From assembly GCA_024138025.1 (NCBI GenBank), contig JAMXBD010000023.1, positions 868,001 through 932,000 of the forward strand: a stretch of 64,000 nt of DNA, written 5' to 3'. This document shows, in pieces, positions 24,671 to 36,668 of the stretch. The stretch's first letter is position 1. Every line of letters begins with the position of its first letter. The notes below the pieces were generated by a model. It worked only from the letters and a program-made list of their open reading frames with translations, was not told the DNA's origin and did no database searches. A program made the translations under genes and the position numbers. The stretch comes from Combretum micranthum. Taxonomy: Eukaryota; Streptophyta; Magnoliopsida; Myrtales; Combretaceae.

Positions 24671-25188
24671 ACATGAATGAGCATTGAGCAAGGAAAGAGG
24701 ATTTTGTCCTGAGGCAAATAGTTGGCAATCATAATTTGAATATAAAATTCCAAAATCCACGGTCACGGTATGGATGTATATCCTATCAATGGCACCCCTC
24801 ATCCATTTACCTTATCGTGTACAGTTAAGATAGAACCACGTGTTATACGTTTCAAATAATGATCCCATCATTTAAATTTTTTATTCTGTCGATTAGAAAC
24901 AATTATAATACAATTTAAAGCAGCAAAGATAGGATGATTTAGAAGAAATGGAGATATTTTTACTTGTGATTGCAATTTATCAAACTTCAACCACAATATG
25001 ATAGTTTTGGTTTTTCTATGGACATTTCAATAGCATGTTTTTATTGTTATTATTGTAATATTCCAAGTAATTAAATTGTTCACCTACCTATTTTCTAAGA
25101 TACTTTCCAACATTTTAGAAATGAGATTTTTTGTAAACCCACATATATGGTTGTTTTATTATGTGCCATATGAGGGTGCTGTTAAAAA

Positions 25189-27149
25189 TAGAGGTGATCA
25201 TGATTCGGTTAATCGAGTGAATTATATTAAAAGATCCCAATATTTGATGATAAATTCATTTTGGGTCTCAATATTTTGAAAAATTCAAAAGAGATTTCAA
25301 CGTTTGATGATAACTTCATTTAAGATTCTAATATTTGAAGAAGTGAGCCAATTTGGATCCTCAAGGATATGGTCAACAGGAGAAGAGTCTTCAAAGTTTT
25401 GATTAAATATTCTCTCATGTTGACACGTATTCTTGAGGACCTAAATTGACCTACTTCTTCAAACGTTGAGACCTTAAATGAACTTAGTCTCAAATGTTGA
25501 GATCTTTTTTAAACTTTTCGAAATGTTGGGACCCAAAATGAATTTTCCCCCAAACGTTGGGATCTTCTAATGTAACACCATCAGTTAATCAATTCATTAC
25601 CCTTTTTTTTGAATTGAACCGAAATGATCGATTTTTAATATTTTAATTCGAAATCAGTCCATGATTAATGGTTAATTATTAACAGTAAACCATTTTTTTT
25701 ATTAATTTTTTTGTTTTTAAACATTTAATATAATGGTTAACTAAAAGTTATAATTAACCAAATTTTCTGTTAAAACAATAAAATATTAGACCCTATAATA
25801 GGGATCAAAGTTTAATTGGATCAATAACTCTATCTAGAACTGGAGTATTGATGAACATAGCTCAACAAATCTTTATCGATGAACTAGATGATGGTGATCT
25901 AGAGTATTTACAAAGATATTTGATGCACTTCGATAATGGGAATGATCTAGTGTGTTCAAGTATGGAGAAAAGACACAACTCGAAGGGAAATTCACCAATA
26001 TTGAAGATCACGCCCGTGTGAAAGATGGTGATTAAAGCATAATAAGAAAATCAAATCACAGCGGAAATTACACCTTGTGTCACTCCCTTGATCCAGCCAA
26101 TGATGGAGATCACTTCCTCCATCACAACTGTGATGAAGTTTGTGATCACGTTGTCTATAGAGGAAACTAAGAGTTGAAAGGATCACCATCCATGTTACGA
26201 CCATGATCCCTATTGGCTGGCCCGTGATAAGCTTAGACAAAGATTTCTTTCTGTGATCTCCTCGATCACGATCAAAATCATGGTTGTGATCAATAACATC
26301 ATTTCATGCCTTATTTTCGAAGTTTATTTTTAGTTTCCTATTTGTCCTTAACAACTCATGAGGGTGTATAAAAGGGTCATTAGGGTTATGTTAGATAAAG
26401 TTTTATCATCTTTGATATCTTATTATCCTTTGTGACCAATTGTTTATTGAGTAATATTGAGTTTTCTTCTCAAGATTATTCTTTATTATTTCTTTTAACT
26501 GTGCATAATACTAGTTGATTGGAACAACTAATTCTATCATTTCTTTAGCGCTTCATATTCAAGGATTGATCATTCGTATCTTTTATTTTCAATTTTTCAT
26601 GAATCATAAAAACCTAAAATTATATTACAAGTCCCTTGATTGCAATATAACGCTAGATCCATAAAGTATGCAGATTCTCCAATTCATATCACCCTTTTTG
26701 TTTCATAATTGCATTAAAAAATTTCAAATTAACAAGTCGAATAGTATAATTACTTTAAAAATTGCAAATAAAATAACAATAAACCACAAAAATCAAGAAC
26801 AAAAAGTCAAATTCTAGCTCATAATACTTAAAACTCAATACCAACATTACACAAATTAGAATTTTAAACTTCTTCATATTCTAAATTATAACACAATAAT
26901 TAAAAGCATGTTTAAGGTATAAATTCTATCTCTTTATATTTTTAAAATATTATATATTTCATTGCAGTTAACCAAAAAAATATGTTTTTGTTAGTTATAA
27001 ACTAAAACCATAATCGAAACCAAAAAGCAAAAAAATTAAAAACTTTAACCCTAAACTAAAACCGATTGATCGGTTAACCATATTTTTCAAATTAATTTTC
27101 TAGTTTCAGTTCGGGTTTTTGGTTTCATTGGTTTTTTTGCATGCTCTTG
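25189..27149. mobile_element. Decayed hAT-type element with internal insertions
   Basis: Left part TAGAGGTGATCATGATTCGGTTAATC corresponds to the 17994 element's TAGGGGTGTTCACGGTTCGG. The right part (near 27060-27149: GATCGGTTAACC ... TTTTTTTGCATGCTCTTG) corresponds to its other end. Flanks GTTAAAAA and GCTAAAGT agree at only 5 of 8 positions. A foldback MITE is nested at 25217-25583. ~25800-26650 looks like a further insert, with a GTGTATAAAAGGGTC TATA-like string near 26365, possibly an LTR fragment. Confidence 0.55.
25217..25583. mobile_element. Foldback MITE, Mutator-like (9-bp duplication)
   Basis: Two arms of ~165 bp are imperfect inverted copies: AAAGATCCCAATATTTGATG on the left pairs with CCAAACGTTGGGATCTTCT on the right. 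Flanks GTTAATCGA (25208-25216) and GTTAATCAA (25584-25592) differ by one base. It interrupts the hAT element above. Confidence 0.8.
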
Positions 27150-27157
27150 GCTAAAGT

Positions 27158-28274
27158 AAGTTAAGAGTTTACCATTTATGTCTTATGGAAGAGAATTAGA
27201 AGTGGTTTATAATGTTTAGAAAGATAATACTAGGGTAGATGCCATGTCTACTACTTGAACTTTACTTGTTTTTATAATTAACAACCCAAAATTTAAAAGT
27301 ATTAATATACTACCTACATACATTTAAAATCATTTATGGCACTTAAATATGGTAATTAATTGCAAATGAATAATTTTTTGTAAATCTTTGCAAATTAGGT
27401 AGTTAATAGTAAAAATAGATAGATACTAAATATGACATTAACCCTTATACAAGATCAACACTAGCTGGAAATTTTTTGGCTATGGTTGAAAAGATACATT
27501 AGTCATCAATTGACTTGACTATTGACCACTTTTGAATTGGAACATTGCTTCTGATATTAAATTTGATTTCTGCCTATAAGTAGACACTTTAGGAACAGCA
27601 TGTAGGTAAAAGTTGTTGGACCTATTTCAACTTGACCTAAATAGAAGATACAAAGTAGGTCAACAGAATTGCCAAGGTACATGACAAGAATGAATGGACA
27701 TAAAGAACAATATCACAAATTGGAAAAAAAAAAAGGGAAATATAATTTAAATGTAAAATCTCCTAATAAAAGCGACACATGTTTAAGTGGGGAGATTATG
27801 GTATCCTAAGTAAGTGAAGTTTCACATAAACTGAGAAAGAGAGAGAGAGAGAGGGAAGGAGAGGTATTATATGAACTTTCAACAAGGTAACAGGGGTTTA
27901 TTAATAAGGCAACACATGTTTGTACAGTTTTTTACAAGGAATAGCATTAACTAGAAACTTTTAGACCAAGGTAGTAGGGGTTATTAATTAGCTATTAACT
28001 TAACTATTGAGCTCTTTGAGTTAGGGCATTATATGAACTTTCTAGTTGTAATGAAAGAATACGAGTGTTGATGTCTATATTATATATAATAGTTGTGTTA
28101 TATATATACACACATACGTAACCTAATGCAAAACAAACCTATAAGAATTGAAACCCTCCATTAAAAGTATCGGATTTCTATGGATTTAACTCTTCCTCTT
28201 GAATAATTGACTTTGGTTTTTTCTTGATTTAGCTTTCTCTCATGAACAGCTAACTTTAGAGCACATGCTGGATC
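27158..28274. other. AT-rich region, no gene recognised
   Basis: Includes a (GA)n run near 27836-27853 and two similar phrases (ATTATATGAACTTTC near 27868 and 28029) suggesting an old local duplication. No coding similarity seen. Confidence 0.35.
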
Positions 28275-28282
28275 ATTTGGAT

Positions 28283-29204
28283 TAGGCTGTGCAAAACATT
28301 TTATCGATTTGCAAACCGAACTAGGTTGAATAGAATTACACCATAACTTTAGTTCTTTTTTGAAAAAATTCGTTTCGTGGTTCGGTATTATAAAGAGCTA
28401 ACAATTCGCAGTTCAATTAGAGACCTTAAACTGAATTGTATGATTCAAATTGAACCAAATCATTTTAAATATTTTTTTTAAATTCAAATATATGTTTTTT
28501 TGTTTTATTTCTTTTATAAAAAATATTTAGTTCATTTTTTTAATTTTATTTAGATATGTATCATTATGAAAACGAAATTAGATTGTTATAGAATAATTGA
28601 TTATTGTAGTGTGTTTACAAATAAAAAAAATTTAGATTTTAGCCTCTAGTGTTATCAACATTCCTTTTTTTTTTTTTTTCTTTTCCCTTCTATCTTACTA
28701 ATTAATCCACTTCTTTTACTTAGTTACTTATTGGTTTATATGATTGATAATGTATTAATTAAAAGTATACAAGAAACTAAAACTTGTGTCTCATATTAGG
28801 ATAGCATGTTCTTATTTTTTTGAGTCTAGTATATCATTATAATTCATGATAATTTAAGAGAATGATACTAGTATACAATTATAATTCTATGATTGATGAA
28901 ATTTCTCCCTTGCTATAAGTTTCACATATTTATTTGAGTAAATAATTAACTTAAAACATTATTGTCTATATTTATATTAGTGATAAGAAATATATAATTA
29001 AAGGTTTTTCGATAAAATGTATTTTTATGTTAAGAATAAAAAAAGGGTTCAAACCACAAATTAAACCATATCAAACCATTTATCTTTTTGAGTTAAAAAA
29101 ATTACAAATCTAATTGTATGATTATGTTTGAATTAAAAAAAATTCCAAATCATAATATATGATTTGAGAGGAAATTAGATCGAACCACAGTGCATTCAAT
29201 CCTA
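28283..29204. mobile_element. Probable hAT-type MITE
   Basis: Left TAGGCTGTGCAAAAC and right, reversed, TAGGATTGAATGCACTG. Flanks ATTTGGAT (28275-28282) and ATTTGCAT (29205-29212) match 7 of 8. The interior is AT-rich with paired AACCGAAC/GAACCA motifs. Termini are weak beyond the first bases. Confidence 0.6.
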
Positions 29205-29212
29205 ATTTGCAT

Positions 29213-30299
29213 AATGGTCTTACCCCAACGTGTCTAAGTTTAGACAGCCACATTGCATGGTCGCCAATGTAAAATTTTAGACATTATGTGATTGGCATTA
29301 AAGTGACGAATTATGCTTTCATGCTTTTTCCAATTTATTACATGTCTCTATACTTGCATTGCTCATCTAAGTTAGGAATCGAGTAGGATGAAGCTGTAGT
29401 CATAATTGATGGGGCAACTTCTTATGAATTCAAAGTAGCCAACACATTTTCCATAGTAGCCAAAGAAGGAAAAATAATAAGGGAATAATAGATTAAAATC
29501 TTAACTTGATTTAAAGAAAATTGCGTACTAACAAATAAGATGAAATAACATAATTGTAAGGGAAAAAATAAGTCAAAATGTATAGAGAATGCTCATTATC
29601 TGTTTACGATTGACATTTTTTCTATTTCTTTTTGGAAATTATAGAGAGATTTGGTGCTGTTTCTCCTTTAGATTTCCTTATGTATCTCAAGCCCTGGATG
29701 TTAGTATAACACAAACTACTGATCATGCTACGCACTCTTGTAGACACCTCATTTTGACATTTATTTTTATCAAATTATTTGTTAATCTTAGTATACATAT
29801 AACTAAATTAAATAAATTTTTTGCAACTATAAGTATTAAAAATTAGGAATGAAAATTAGAAAAATAAATCAAATTAAAGGAAATAAATATAATGGATGTA
29901 ATATATATATACATAATATGGTATTATAATTTCAAAAAAAAATTACTGTTTATTTCTTCAACCTTCGGTCGCCCAATGGGCCATTTTCGAGCTCGTTTTC
30001 GGCCCATTTTCGGACCCGTTTTTTACAAATCAAATCCACATTTTAAAACTAGGCATGGAGTAGTTTGTTTTGATATATAATTTAGACATATTGATCAACA
30101 ATAAGGATTTCAAATCCGGACTTGAAATTTGAAAAAAAACTCATTTTTTAGTTTCCAAAAAAATCTCAAAATCCGAAAATTTCGCTAAAAACGTGTGTTG
30201 TTTGTTAATATTAGAACGTTAATGACAGCTATAAGCATTTAATTGAAGATTATAACTGTTTTAGCCCGATTTATTCTGATTTAAATAAAAAACGTTTTG
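29213..30299. other. AT-rich region, possibly including the U3 of the following LTR
   Basis: No gene seen. 29960-30020 (CCCAATGGGCCATTTTCG...) is a GC-richer patch just upstream of the TATA box at 30310 and may be LTR promoter sequence; the LTR start was not located. Confidence 0.35.
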
Positions 30300-32320
30300 A
30301 AATCCTAGCTCTATAAATAGAAAGAAAAAAAAAAAAAGACACGAACGGTACACTAAAACGAAGAAAAGAAAAATAAAAAAAGCATTTGATACTCAGGAAG
30401 TCGAGAACTTCCATCCCCATAAGTTGATTGCTGTCGAAAACCGCTAAACGATCATTGTCGAAGTAACCATGAACTCCGCTTCTGCTCCAACCGACCACTC
30501 CCCATAAGCTGCACCATCTTCAGTTGATAGCCACCCGAACTCCGACTCGACCCAGCCATCTCCTCTTGTTCCGTCGGCGTCCCACGCGTGCACCCTGCTT
30601 TCGAGTCCGACATCGGCAAATATTCACCGAAACTTCATTTCCCTCCCCACGCGCAATTCTGCATCCCAGTAAGTTTCAATAAAGTAATAATAATAATATA
30701 ATAATAATAATAAAATAATAATAATAAAATAATAATAATAATAATAGAAAAAATGAAAAATTAGTATAAAATTGTAATATCAAAATTTGTTATGAATGTG
30801 TTGTGTTATTTTTGAAAATTCAAAATATGTAAAATTAGTAATAGCTTTAATTATGACAGTATAGTCATTATAATTATATTTTTTTTTTCCTTATCAATGA
30901 ATGATTGTCTCATAAACTTGTTCTAAAAATATTAAGTTGAAATTTTAGGATCTAATTTGTCATGATATAGTTTTTTTAATGTTCTATCTTTTTGCATTAA
31001 TATGGTAATGATCTTGTTTTTGTGATAAAATTGAATTTTGATATGTATCATGTTAGGTACTTGTTCGTAGAATTACATTAAGATCTGTCATTAATAATAT
31101 AACTATAATCACAAACCATAATCATAAGGAATATATGAAATTTTTAGAGTGTTAGGTTTACAACATTTGAAATTGTGTGATCATGTATGATGATAGTCAT
31201 TAAGATTCCTTTTATGCCATGATTTCACCTTGTTATAATATAGTGATGATTTTTATTGTAATAACATTGAATTTTATGATTTCACCATATATGAAACCAC
31301 ATTGAAATCTTACCCTTCATAATGTAATTTTAATGATATATAAATCTTGATTATGCCATGATATTGTTTTGTTAAAATTAGCCTGTTAAATATTGATGTT
31401 CCTTATAATATTTTTATTCATGATAATATGTACGATCAATTGATATGCATGATATGTGGTTATGATTTCTTGTTCAAAATTTTTGTCATATAGAAAAATC
31501 CAATTTTTATAAAAAAAAAACCTAAAGTTGATAGATTTAGGATCCATATCGAAAATAATTAATTTTGTTAAAATTAATAAAATTTAATAAACTTAAAGCG
31601 AAAAGATTTCAAAAAATTCTAAAATTAACCAACAAATTAAATTTTTCTAAAAGAACTACGTGTGGTCTAATCCAGATTAGCGAGTACGTAGGTACCTAAA
31701 CGGGCGACTTAAAATATGTAAAAAATTATTTTTTGAATTTATTTGATTTGTTAGTTTAGTTTAGAATATATGAATATTGATAGAATTTGATAAGATTTGA
31801 TTAATTTGAATATTTCGAGTTTTTAGATTATATATGATCATTGATGGAATTTGATTAGTATTTTTATGCATATTAACCATAGGTTTAGTTAGTTAGATCT
31901 TTTTAAATAGTTTAAAATTTGAAGTTAGGGTTTAAAATGAAGCAATTTAAATATGGAAAATTAAAGTGGTAACCATTTAGGTTTTAATAAGTTAGTCCCC
32001 GAACTCAAGTTAATTTCTGGTTCTCATTTTCAAAATGATTGTTTTTGCAAATCAGTAGCAAAACCAAAATCAACCTATCCATTGGTTTTGGTTATTTTTT
32101 TTCCTCTCAACTTTAGTGTGGCGACTCCAAAATATTTTAAAAATTCAAAATTTCCTTTAATTCATAGTCGAGGATTCGTATTGAATGGGTTAGGGTTTAG
32201 TACGAATCGAATTAAAGGAAATCGAACCGGAAATCGAAAACCAGGCTCGACAACTCTCAAACAAAAACATTTCAAGCTTTCTCTTCGAATAAAATGTAAA
32301 TCAACTAATTTTTAGTATAT
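30300..32320 (+). mobile_element. Gypsy-type LTR fragment with primer site (family B, copy 1)
   Basis: CTCTATAAATAG (30310) is a good TATA box, followed by a GC-rich leader (30400-30670) that ends in a donor-like CCAG|TAAGTT. Near 32115 TGGCGACTCC marks a primer-binding-site-like sequence. From ~31100 on it aligns by eye with 57000-58180 in the same order and orientation (shared AAAAGATTTCAAAAA, GGGCGACTTAAAATAT, GCGACTCCAA). No gag follows, so it is a truncated remnant. Confidence 0.55.
30683..30747. repeat. Imperfect (AAT)n microsatellite
   Basis: Trinucleotide AAT run interrupted by AAAAT units, inside the LTR fragment. Confidence 0.9.
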
Positions 32321-32564
32321 AATTTTTTTTTTGGATGAAGGCATTTATTTATTTATTTTCGAAAGCATGTTAGGATGGTCAATACAACAATGGCATGAAA
32401 TATGATGTGTGAAGTATATGAATGTTATTATGTCCATTTTCCTGCCACTTGTATCCTTTATAAGACTTACAGGAGTAGTGTCATTAATTAATTAATTATT
32501 GTATTAGGGAGACATAAAAACAAAGTAGCACAATCAATTGATTATATCCATTAGGTTTATTTAA

Positions 32565-32851
32565 TATTGTGAATGATACTTCAACTTTGATAAAATATGT
32601 AATCAATTACCTAAATTTTAAAATTGATCAAATTAATACCTAAACTTTAAAAGTAATTAATTAAGAATCTAAAAGAAATTATCCTGCACACCAATAGTAT
32701 CTCTGTTAAGTTCTTTTTTATACTAATTTATCAATTTCAAAGTTTTTAATGGACTAAATCAATAAATTTCAAAATTTAGGTATTGAATTTCAAAGCTTAA
32801 GTATCTAATTGCATTATTTATCAAAGTTCATGACATTATCCATATTCAATA
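32565..32851. mobile_element. Foldback MITE
   Basis: Left arm (TTCAACTTTGATAAAATATG ...) and right arm read in reverse (ATGAACTTTGATAAATAATG ...) are ~80-120 bp imperfect inverted copies. No clear target duplication. Confidence 0.6.
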
Positions 32852-32987
32852 AACTTACTATATCATTTTTGAAATAATCAACATTTCTCTTATCTCTCAT
32901 TCTTGAAATAATCACCATTTCTCCTGTCTCGTTTTAGTTTGTCAAGTAATACCTTACATAAGAATATGAGTCTTAATATAATTGACA

Positions 32988-32999
32988 TGGTATCATAGC
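32988..32999 (+). other. Orphan copia primer-site remnant
   Basis: TGGTATCATAGC after ATTGACA resembles an LTR end plus the Met-type primer site TGGTATCAGAGC. It is cut off at ~33027 by the next element. Confidence 0.45.
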
Positions 33000-33026
33000 T
33001 TTCAAGTGATTTTTTTCATAACTAAT

Positions 33027-33594
33027 TGTTTGTAGATGGTCATTTCGGTAATTAGGCTTTTAACCTAATTTAATACCACGAATCGGTCTTCTGGGCTAAT
33101 GACAGGGCTTAAAAGACTGAGTCTAATAACGGATGTTGTAGGGAGATTTGGCTTGATAGGCTCGGAATAGGAATCATTAAATTAGTTTATTCCACTTTCA
33201 ACCTTATTTAGATTTCTTGTGCGCGAAAAGTAGACTCCAAAAAAATCTTCATGGGCTAATTTGGGCTTTACTTGGCTAAAATAAGGTTTATTGGAATAAA
33301 ATGAGTCTATTTCTATTTTATATTAAAGATGAGCTATTTTAATAAGAAAATGGGCTTCATTTTTATTATAAATGCCCCCATTTTATTCTAGGCCCATATC
33401 CAAAGCCCATGCTCACACATACATAAAAGAAGAGATGGATTTTGACTGTCAGATTCATGAAAAAGATCCAATAGTTACAAGCAATGTTTAATCTCAACCA
33501 TCCATCCAAATTCATTCAACAGCTACTGCTAGCTTCCAACATCTATAAATAAATAAGATGCTTATCCTCTCATTTGGGGGCATTCTACACATTG
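33027..33594 (+). mobile_element. Inverted partial LTR (promoter half) of the 33.0-35.4 kb gypsy element
   Basis: Runs from TGTTTGTAGATGGTCATTTCGG to GGGGGCATTCTACACATTG and is an inverted copy of 34835-35406. It contains ATCTATAAATAAATA (33541), so it comprises U3 and about 25-50 bases past the expected transcription start, then stops abruptly against gag. Confidence 0.75.
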
Positions 33595-34523
33595 TCCTTA
33601 TGAATCAACAGAGCCAGGGGTAAGATTGACATGCCAGGTGAATGCCTTTTTTCATCAAGGACCTAGAAAATTCCTTGAGCTTCAGGTCATCATTAAGTCC
33701 ATAAACTTCAAAAGTCTCTATGAACTTGAGAAGGTGCTCCTTAGCATTACCCTGTTTCTCATTAAATTTGATAAACTTTGGATTAGTGTAGTCCTTAAGA
33801 TAGGATTTCTCTACAAACCTTTGTGGGTATGGAAAAGTCAGATTGATGACACTAGTAGCAGACGCAGCTCGCACCAATCTCAGGTACTTTTCAAGGTCTT
33901 CCTTTGTCACATATGAAGCGGAAGCAGATGATGTAGTAACTCCCACTTAAGGTGTTAAAGTAATGCTACGAAGCGAAGCTATGCCAATCGTAAGTGGTTG
34001 GACATTGCATCCAAAGGAAAAGGAACCTCTGAGATGGATCCTTTCCCCTTCTCTACTGTAGGCATGAGATCTCTCGGAGTTGGAGGTAGTAAAGGCTGTA
34101 ATGGTTGTAATGGCTCTTGCCGATGTCCTCCCTCATTTTTAGCAGCAGGAATAGTAGTTTGCTCAAGTTGAGCATCGTGTAGGGTCTCGTGGCGAGTACC
34201 CTCTGGAGCAGTAATAGATGACGCAGTATCAGCCACTTGCACGTCTAGTGTAGGGAAAGTTATCCTGTGAAGTGAACTTCCCGATGCAGTAGCAGCTTCT
34301 ACCATACCAGGTAGGAATTGTTTAAAAGCATTCAGAAATTGATTGATAGCCTAAGTAGTTTCTTACATAGTACGTATCATGAGTGCACTATCAATTGTAG
34401 GTGCTTGTACAGCCCAGTAGTGGCATTTTGATTTACAGCTTGAATCTCCTCAGCTACATCAGGATGATTCTCTAGATCTTGGGGGTTTACTTCCTATCTT
34501 GTTCTCTTACATGGAGGTGTCAT
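33595..34523 (-). pseudogene. 5' part of a Ty3/gypsy gag, truncated
   Basis: On the minus strand ATG 34523 (MTPPCKRTR) follows the primer site by ~20 bp. A stop and a frameshift occur early. 34305-33979 encodes a Pro/Gln-rich N-terminal part. 33946-33605 has the gag core FPYPQRFVEKSYLKDYTNPK, then FNEKQGNAKEHLLKFIETF, and a shifted continuation (AFTWHVNLTPGSVDS) that ends exactly where the inverted LTR begins. The protein would be the capsid precursor. Its C-terminal part, zinc knuckle and all of pol are absent. Confidence 0.8.
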
Positions 34524-34544
34524 TCTTGTCAAGAGCTTACTCTC

Positions 34545-34563
34545 GTCCCTAGTGGAGTTGCCA
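34545..34563 (-). other. Primer-binding site of the gypsy element
   Basis: On the minus strand TGGCAACTCCACTAGGGAC lies just after the LTR and before gag. It shares the TGGCRACTCC core with the site at ~32115. Confidence 0.65.
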
Positions 34564-34566
34564 AAT

Positions 34567-35406
34567 AATATAATAGGGTTACTACAATTGGTCAATCATG
34601 TACGATAGGCGTGGTGGTCATCATGAGAGAAGTCTTGAATTGATGACACGTATAGGATGTCATAGAGAGAGGCGTGGGAGGAGGAATAAGCAAACCCGGT
34701 TTCTCAAGTGCATGAGTGTGACAAAAGATCAAATCAAATAGATTCGATTGTTCTTGACTCATTCTTCATAGAATAGGTGTTTTGATCTTTCTAGAGTTAT
34801 TTCAGTAGAATTTCTACGTTGTTCTTAATCTTAGCAATGTGCAAAATGCCCCCAAATGAGAGGAGAAACATCTTATTTATAGATGTTGGAGGCTAACAGT
34901 AGTCGTTGGATGAATCCGGATAGATGGTTAAAATGAAGCATTACTTGCAACAATTGGATCTCTTTCATGAATCCAACGGCTATGATCCATCCCTTTTTTT
35001 ATATATATGGGAATGGACTTTGGATTTGGGTCTGGAATAAAATGAGAGCTTTTATAAGAAAAATGGAGCCCATTTTCTTATTAAAATAGCATATCTTTAA
35101 TATAAAATAGAAATAGGCTTATTTTATTTCCATAAGCCCTATTTTAGCCAAATAAAGCCCAAATTAACTCATGAAAATATTTTTGGAGTCTACTTTAAGC
35201 GTATAAGAAATTCGAATAAGGCCGAGTGTGGAATAAACCGGTCCAACGATTTCCATTTCGAGCCTACCAAGCCAAATCTCCCTACGACATCTCTTATTGG
35301 ACTCGGTTTTCTAAGCCTTGTCATTAGCCCATATGATCAGCCCATAGCATTAAATTGGATAAAAAAGTTAATTACCAAAATGACCCTCTATATTGTTCCT
35401 TTAACA
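34567..35406 (-). repeat. 5' LTR of the minus-strand gypsy element
   Basis: Read on the minus strand it begins TGTTAAAGGAACAATATAG, has CATCTATAAATAAG (34875-34890) as TATA region and runs to the primer site at 34563. The low-coordinate end is approximate because no clean CA terminus is seen. Confidence 0.7.
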
Positions 35407-35774
35407 TCCTCTATTTTTTTTTTTTTTTATCAATATTAGCTGCTTAAATTGTGATGGATCTCCAATTGATCCAAATCGTTGTATTTAAAGAGGTTGAATC
35501 AATTTCAATCCATTCTTGATTTCTACCTCCAATGGCCTTTATATGCCCATAAAGAATATTAAATTTGGATCCAATCAATCACGGTGGGTCTATGGGAAAA
35601 CCTAAGTTAAGATTTCTAAATGGAACAATTTTAAGACCTATAAATATATTTTCCTCAGTTAACCATAATTGTAGTCTTATCAGTAGCGGCAGTTCTTTTA
35701 TTTTCTTTCTTCCTCGTTCTATCTCCATTGTCTGGCTACCCCCCGAAAATTTAAAGTATTACCTCTTTCAATTT
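35407..35774. other. Short region with no gene recognised
   Basis: A poly-T tract at 35411-35429, then unassigned sequence up to the hAT element. Confidence 0.4.
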
Positions 35775-35782
35775 AATCCAAG

Positions 35783-36660
35783 TAGGGATGCAACCGGGGC
35801 GGGTCGTTATAGGGTACCCGCCCGCCCGCCCCGCTAAAAACCCTATAGGGTCAGACCCTATAAGGTTTAGGGTCGGGTTTTGGGTTGTACTCATAACCCG
35901 TTGGGAAAACCCGACCCGATTAAATTAAAAAAAAATTAAAAATTTTAGTTTAAGGAATTTACTTATTCATTAATTGAATGATGCTTTTCATATAATCATT
36001 TTGTTATTCATGTATTGAGTCACATGATAGGATATAAATTATATTTACAATTAATAATCACTGACCAATTATCCAGAGAAAATCGATTTCCATGTGCAAC
36101 CTTCCCCACTTTTTCAAAATTCATTTCTTTCCCATGCAACACAACAAAGTATAGCAATTAATTTTCTCAGAAAAATAGATATTATATATATATAATGACA
36201 AATAAATCAAGAATATATAGATCATCGTGTAGTGTCATCATTTTATTATTATTATTTTGAGTTGGATGTATTATATATATATATATATATATATGTAAGT
36301 CTTCTAATAATTTTAGGCAATGACATGTCTTGAGTTACTGACTTTACCTTATATATTCAGTTTTCATGTTTAATAATTTTTTATCTGTCTTTAACGTTTT
36401 GTAATTTTTTAAAATAAAAATTAGGATCTTTATCAACTCCATTAAATTTTTTGCCCTCCTCAACATGCCTCACTACAATAATAATTTAATGAAATAATAA
36501 AATGATGCATTTAATTATGTAATAGATTAAACGGGTCGGGTTCGGGTCGGGTCGGGTTCCTTAAAAGGCGGGGCGGGTCGGGTTCTGGACACCCAATTTA
36601 TAATCGGGTCGGGTTTGGGACAGGATGACCCGACCCGACCCCGACCCGTTTGCATCCCTA
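35783..36660. mobile_element. hAT-type MITE (TAGGGATGCAA termini)
   Basis: Ends TAGGGATGCAACCGG and, reversed, TAGGGATGCAAACGGG. A perfect 8-bp duplication AATCCAAG flanks it (35775-35782, 36661-36668). Subterminal GC-rich arrays (CCCGCCCGCC; CGGGTCGGGTCGGG) enclose an AT-rich core with a (TA)n run at 36272-36293. No transposase. Confidence 0.95.
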
Positions 36661-36668
36661 AATCCAAG

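Larger units (their letters stand above)
20573..25188. other. AT-rich region, no gene recognised
   Basis: Contains only short accidental open frames. Notable sequence: a CCACGTGTGG G-box in a GC-richer patch at 21090-21210, a 33-bp direct duplication around a (TA)n run at 22.35-22.46 kb, a TATA-like TATAAAAAGGAGGAG near 23650 that may belong to a decayed LTR, and a CpG-rich pocket at 24.54-24.67 kb. Confidence 0.4.

Noticed and set aside
33626..33916. Plus-strand 96-codon frame
   Set aside because: Antisense of the gypsy gag core, whose conserved pattern is clear on the minus strand.
33027..35406. Interpretation as a TIR (Mutator-type) element carrying gag
   Set aside because: The long inverted ends contain TATA boxes, and one end runs on into a primer-binding site and gag start, so they are LTR sequence; no 9-bp duplication was found.
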